9,566 nucleotides of DNA from Thioalkalivibrio sp. (GTDB lineage Bacteria > Pseudomonadota > Gammaproteobacteria > Ectothiorhodospirales > Ectothiorhodospiraceae): contig PUOZ01000251.1 in the NCBI GenBank assembly GCA_003553165.1, positions 1 to 9,566 of the forward strand. The letters run 5' to 3'. Shown here in pieces: positions 6,935 through 9,566 of this stretch (its first letter is position 1; each line of letters begins with the position of its first letter). The position numbers were made by a program, and so were the translations under genes. The notes under the pieces are model-generated. The model was not told the DNA's origin. It made no database searches and saw nothing but the letters and a program-made list of their open reading frames with translations.

Positions 6935-7038
6935 CCCCAGTCTAACCCCGGGCTGAGTTGTCGCAGGGAAAGTCCGTCTGCTATTGCGGCCTTGCCGGGC
7001 TTGCTAGCATGCGGAGGATCATCCGGGGAAGCGCGCCC

Positions 7039-7980
7039 ATGTCGGATCGGCGATTGCAGGTTTTCTTTACCGTGGCCCGGCTGCTCTCGTTTACGCGGGC
7101 CGCCGAGGTGCTGCACATGACCCAGCCCGCGGTCACCTTCCAGGTGCGCCAGCTGGAGGAGCAGTTCGACACGCGCCTGTTCGATCGCAACCACAACCGG
7201 GTTACGCTGACAGAGGCCGGCCGCCTCGTGTTTCGCTACGCCGAGCGCATCTTCGAAACCTATGCGGAGATGGAGGCCGCGATGCGCGAGCTGAAGGGCG
7301 CGGTTGGCGGTGCACTGGTGCTGGGGGCGAGTACCACGGTCGCGGAATATCTGCTGCCGACGTTCCTCGGCGCCTTCCTCCGCAGCCATCCCGAGGTGGG
7401 TATCAGTCTGCGGGTCGGCAACACCGAGGCCGTGGTGGCCATGGTGGAGGAGAGCGAGATCGACCTGGGCGTGGTCGAGGCCCCGGTCAGCAACCGGAAT
7501 CTGATCGTACAGGCCTGCCTGATCGACCATCTGCGCCTGATCGTCGCGCCCGACCATCGCCTGGCGAGGCACAGAAAGGTCACGCCGCACGATTTTCTCG
7601 ACGAGTCCTTCGTGTGTCGTGAGGAGGGTTCCGGGACGCGCGAGGTGATCATGGAATACCTGACCCGCCAGGGCTGCAGCCGCAGCCGCCTGAATCTGTG
7701 CATGGAACTTGGCAGTCCGGAGGCGATCAAGGGAGCGGTGGCGGCCGGTATGGGGATCTCCATCCTGTCGGAATCCGTGATCGCGAAGGAGGTCACGCTG
7801 GGCCAGCTGGTGGCGATCCCTCTGGAACCTCCGCTGGAGCGCCCGATTTCCCTGGTACACGCACGCCAGAAGTTCCGCGTGCCCACGCTCGAGGTCCTGT
7901 TGCGCTTCATCCGCGAGTACTGCACCCGCGACGTCCCCCCGGGAACCCCTTCCATACTCCACGGCAAGGAGACCAAATGA
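7039..7980 (+). CDS. LysR-type transcriptional regulator (CysL/YeiE/CbbR-like)
   Basis: This 313-residue regulator has a winged helix-turn-helix at about 3-62; the recognition region is SFTRAAEVLHMTQPAVT (17-33), followed by the QLEEQFDTRLFDR hallmark. A linker helix (about 63-88) leads to a periplasmic-binding-like effector domain (about 91-300) with GASTT (96-100) and REEGSGTRE (194-202), which line the ligand cleft in the CysL/YeiE/CbbR branch. That branch often senses sulfur, sulfite or carbon metabolites; the ligand here cannot be read from sequence. I chose ATG 7039 because GGGGAA (7025-7030) lies 8 bases upstream; ATG 7009 is in frame but has no ribosome site. The stop overlaps the next start (ATGA, 7977-7980), so the regulator is co-translated with the amidotransferase-like protein. 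It probably also acts on the divergent TM2 promoter. Confidence 0.9.
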   Translation: MSDRRLQVFFTVARLLSFTRAAEVLHMTQPAVTFQVRQLEEQFDTRLFDRNHNRVTLTEAGRLVFRYAERIFETYAEMEAAMRELKGAVGGALVLGASTTVAEYLLPTFLGAFLRSHPEVGISLRVGNTEAVVAMVEESEIDLGVVEAPVSNRNLIVQACLIDHLRLIVAPDHRLARHRKVTPHDFLDESFVCREEGSGTREVIMEYLTRQGCSRSRLNLCMELGSPEAIKGAVAAGMGISILSESVIAKEVTLGQLVAIPLEPPLERPISLVHARQKFRVPTLEVLLRFIREYCTRDVPPGTPSILHGKETK

Positions 7981-8720
7981 AGAATTACTGCGTCGTACAG
8001 CACACCTATTCGGAATTCCTGGGCCTGATAGAATCCCAGCTGGAGAAAAGGGATATCGGCTTTTCGTATCATCGGCCGTTCGTCGGCCAGGACATGCCCG
8101 GCTCGGCGGCGCAGTTCGACGGCCTGTGGCTGCTGGGTGGCGCGTGGCCGCTCACGGACGAGGAGCACAACCCGCAGGTGCCGGATGAGTTGGCGCTGAT
8201 CGATATCTTCCGACGCTCCAACCGGCCGGTGATCGGTTTGGGCATGGGCGGCATGCTCGTGGCCTTGCAGGCAGGCGGCACGGCCCGGCCGGAGCCCGCC
8301 TACCGGGCCGAGTTCGTGACGGCGCACAAGACCCCTGCGGGGGCCGGCGATGCGCTGGCCGAAGCCGTGGACGGACGCACCGTGCTCGTGCTGGTACACG
8401 GCAGCGTGGACCTGCCCGAGGGTCTGGAGCCCACACTGGTGGACGCGGAGGGGCGGTGGCTTGCAGTGCGTCCCGACGACCTGACCTACGGGCTGCTGTT
8501 CCGCCCGGAAATGAAACCGGGCATGCTGGAAGATATCATCATGGAGGCCCGGCACAATCCGCCCCCCAACATGGGCGAACTGCTCGGCGAGGCACGGATG
8601 GAGTGGCAAAACATGCAGGAGGTCACCAACCACGTTGTCGCGGGGCTGGTGACGGAACTTTCCCTGATGCAGGAACGGCGCAAGATGCCGGTGTTCAGCC
8701 TGAAACTGGAGACGGAATAA
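7977..8720 (+). CDS. Class I glutamine-amidotransferase-like protein without catalytic residues
   Basis: This 247-residue protein has the class I glutamine amidotransferase (GATase1) layout: a first beta-alpha unit (KNYCVVQHTYSEFLGLIESQL), FDGLWLLGGAWP (47-58) where family members have the 'D-G-hhh-GGP' loop, the nucleophile elbow PVIGLGMGGML (84-94), and the His-Glu strand YGLLFRPE (171-178). The enzyme motif GxCxGxQ reads GLGMGGM here, so the nucleophilic Cys is Gly89 and the Gln is Met93. The F-H-P-E motif reads FRPE, so the catalytic His is Arg176. It should not hydrolyse glutamine and more likely binds a ligand or partner (inference). Residues about 185-240 form a helical tail beyond the usual fold. 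The ATG is preceded by AAGGAG (7966-7970) and overlaps the LysR stop. A gene of this type has no name I recognise. Confidence 0.72.
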   Translation: MKNYCVVQHTYSEFLGLIESQLEKRDIGFSYHRPFVGQDMPGSAAQFDGLWLLGGAWPLTDEEHNPQVPDELALIDIFRRSNRPVIGLGMGGMLVALQAGGTARPEPAYRAEFVTAHKTPAGAGDALAEAVDGRTVLVLVHGSVDLPEGLEPTLVDAEGRWLAVRPDDLTYGLLFRPEMKPGMLEDIIMEARHNPPPNMGELLGEARMEWQNMQEVTNHVVAGLVTELSLMQERRKMPVFSLKLETE

Positions 8721-8733
8721 GTTGATCGCACCG

Positions 8734-9123
8734 ATGAACATGGCCCGCAAGAACAAGGCCTCGCGCGGCAAGGGCGGCGCCGCCGCACGGGTGGCCGAGA
8801 TCGCCGGGAAGCTGCCGGAGGAGGACCTGCGCACGCTGCTGCAGTTCTCCGAGTTCCTGCTTGCCCGGGTGCCCGAGGCCGAGGCGGCGGAGGCACCGCT
8901 GCCGGAGCCCAAGGCGATCCCCCGGCCTGCCGAGGAGTCGGTGATCAAGGCGATGCGCCGCCTGTCCGAGACCTATTTCATGCTCGACCGGGGTCCGTTG
9001 CTGAACGAGACCTCCGCACTGATGGCCCAGCACGTGATGCAGGGCCGTAAGGCCGCGGAGGTGATTGACGACCTCGAGGCCGTCTTTTCGGCCCAGTACG
9101 AGCGGGTGCGGTCCTCCCAATGA
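8734..9123 (+). CDS. Small helical protein of unknown function
   Basis: I do not recognise this 129-residue protein. It has a basic start (MNMARKNKASRGKGG), a helix with KLPEEDLRTLLQFSEFLLARV (27-46), a Pro/Ala/Glu-rich linker (about 47-68) and a C-terminal helical region (about 69-123). There is no signal peptide, membrane segment or cysteine. The 'LPEEDLRTLLQFSEFLL' helix loosely recalls DUF2281-type antitoxin-like helices, but no toxin partner is present, so this is only a resemblance. The start is uncertain: TTG 8722 has GGAG (8708-8711) upstream, while ATG 8734 and ATG 8740 lack a clear ribosome site. It begins 13 bases after the amidotransferase-like gene and its stop overlaps the next ATG (ATGA, 9120-9123), so it belongs to the same operon. 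Confidence 0.75.
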   Translation: MNMARKNKASRGKGGAAARVAEIAGKLPEEDLRTLLQFSEFLLARVPEAEAAEAPLPEPKAIPRPAEESVIKAMRRLSETYFMLDRGPLLNETSALMAQHVMQGRKAAEVIDDLEAVFSAQYERVRSSQ

Positions 9124-9566
9124 TCGAGGTGTTCCAGCGCTGGTATCACCGGCATTTCACCGATCCGCAGGTGGTGATCCTGGCCTTCCTGCTCCTGATC
9201 GGGTTTCTGCTGGTGATCCTCGCCGGACGCATCCTGGCCCCGCTGCTTGCGAGCCTCATCATCGCCTATCTGCTGGAAGGAGCGGTGGCGAAGCTGACGC
9301 AGCTGCGCATGCCGAGGCTGCTGGCGGTGATCATCGTGTTACTGGGCTTCGTCGCGCTGGTGGCCGCGGCGCTGTTCGGCCTGGTGCCGTTGATGTCGCA
9401 GCAGGTCACGCAACTGGTCAGGGAACTCCCGGTGATGATCTCCCAAGGCCAGGCGCTGCTGCTGCAGCTGCCGGAGCGATATCCGCAGGTCATCTCCGAG
9501 GAGCAGGTCTTTGACATCATGGGTGCGATCCGAGCCGAGGCCACCCAGTTCGGGCAGCAGGTGGTG
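9120..9566 (+). CDS. AI-2E/PerM-family membrane transporter (3' end outside the window)
   Basis: The frame stays open for 149 codons from ATG 9120 to the window end, so only the N-terminal part (family members are roughly 350 residues) is seen. After a short amphipathic N-terminus, two hydrophobic segments at about 19-40 and 42-54 include ILAPLLASLIIAYLLEG, the typical start of AI-2E/PerM proteins (PF01594). A further pair of segments lies at about 68-95 (LLAVIIVLLGFVALVAAAL), then a soluble region (LVRELPVMISQGQALLLQLPERYP). That order is the family signature. Members export or exchange small molecules or ions; the substrate cannot be predicted, and AI-2 transport applies only to some. The start overlaps the preceding stop (ATGA) without its own ribosome site, implying translational coupling. 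Confidence 0.85.
   Translation, partial: MIEVFQRWYHRHFTDPQVVILAFLLLIGFLLVILAGRILAPLLASLIIAYLLEGAVAKLTQLRMPRLLAVIIVLLGFVALVAAALFGLVPLMSQQVTQLVRELPVMISQGQALLLQLPERYPQVISEEQVFDIMGAIRAEATQFGQQVV

Noticed and set aside
6958..6987. Promoter for the LysR gene (TTGTCG with CTATTG or TATTGC)
   Set aside because: The -10 match is poor at either spacing, so it cannot be told from chance.
6910..7962. Upstream extension of the TM2 reading frame on the minus strand across the LysR gene
   Set aside because: The extension lies opposite a clear LysR gene and resembles nothing. The TM2 protein has its own Met and ribosome site at 6909.
7260..8948. Long minus-strand frame (562 codons) opposite the LysR and amidotransferase-like genes
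   Set aside because: It has low-complexity Arg/Ser/His-rich translation and is a shadow of well-supported plus-strand genes.

Overview
This is a GC-rich window with tightly packed, partly overlapping genes. It fits a gammaproteobacterial sulfur oxidiser; an Ectothiorhodospiraceae or Thioalkalivibrio-like bacterium is my best guess. That guess rests on the SoxA/SoxX pair, on gammaproteobacterial-type RlmJ, HtpG and SohB, and on short palindromic repeats of the 'GTAGGAGCG' type. No rRNA, tRNA, CRISPR array, insertion sequence or prophage block was seen.

Layout. Positions 1-1554 (+) hold the 3' part of soxA and complete soxX, which encode the SoxXA cytochrome that couples thiosulfate to the carrier SoxYZ in the periplasm. 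A strong hairpin and a classical intrinsic terminator close this unit. Positions 1781-4589 (+) hold rlmJ (23S rRNA m6A methyltransferase) and htpG (bacterial Hsp90), overlapping by 8 bases. Positions 4604-4764 hold two nearly identical 74-base palindromic repeats between the convergent htpG and sohB. Positions 4786-5781 (-) encode the inner-membrane S49 peptidase SohB. A small ORF6N-like protein (5848-6192, +) diverges from sohB. A second palindromic repeat separates it from a convergent TM2-domain membrane protein (6334-6909, -). From 7039 to the window edge (+) lies an apparent operon: a LysR-type regulator, a glutamine-amidotransferase-fold protein that has lost its catalytic residues, a small helical protein of unknown function, and the N-terminal part of an AI-2E/PerM-family membrane protein. 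Two of its three junctions are ATGA overlaps.

Most of the window is housekeeping or known sulfur metabolism. The part most worth a second look is the 7039-9566 operon. Its amidotransferase-like protein has Gly where the nucleophilic Cys should be and Arg where the catalytic His should be, so it is probably a binding or scaffold protein rather than an enzyme. It is translationally coupled to a LysR regulator whose divergent promoter region carries a perfect T-N11-A dyad. Other points of interest are the single-haem SoxA that keeps two cysteines at the lost-haem site, the DPAYE variant of the RlmJ catalytic motif, and palindromic repeats at both convergent gene junctions.
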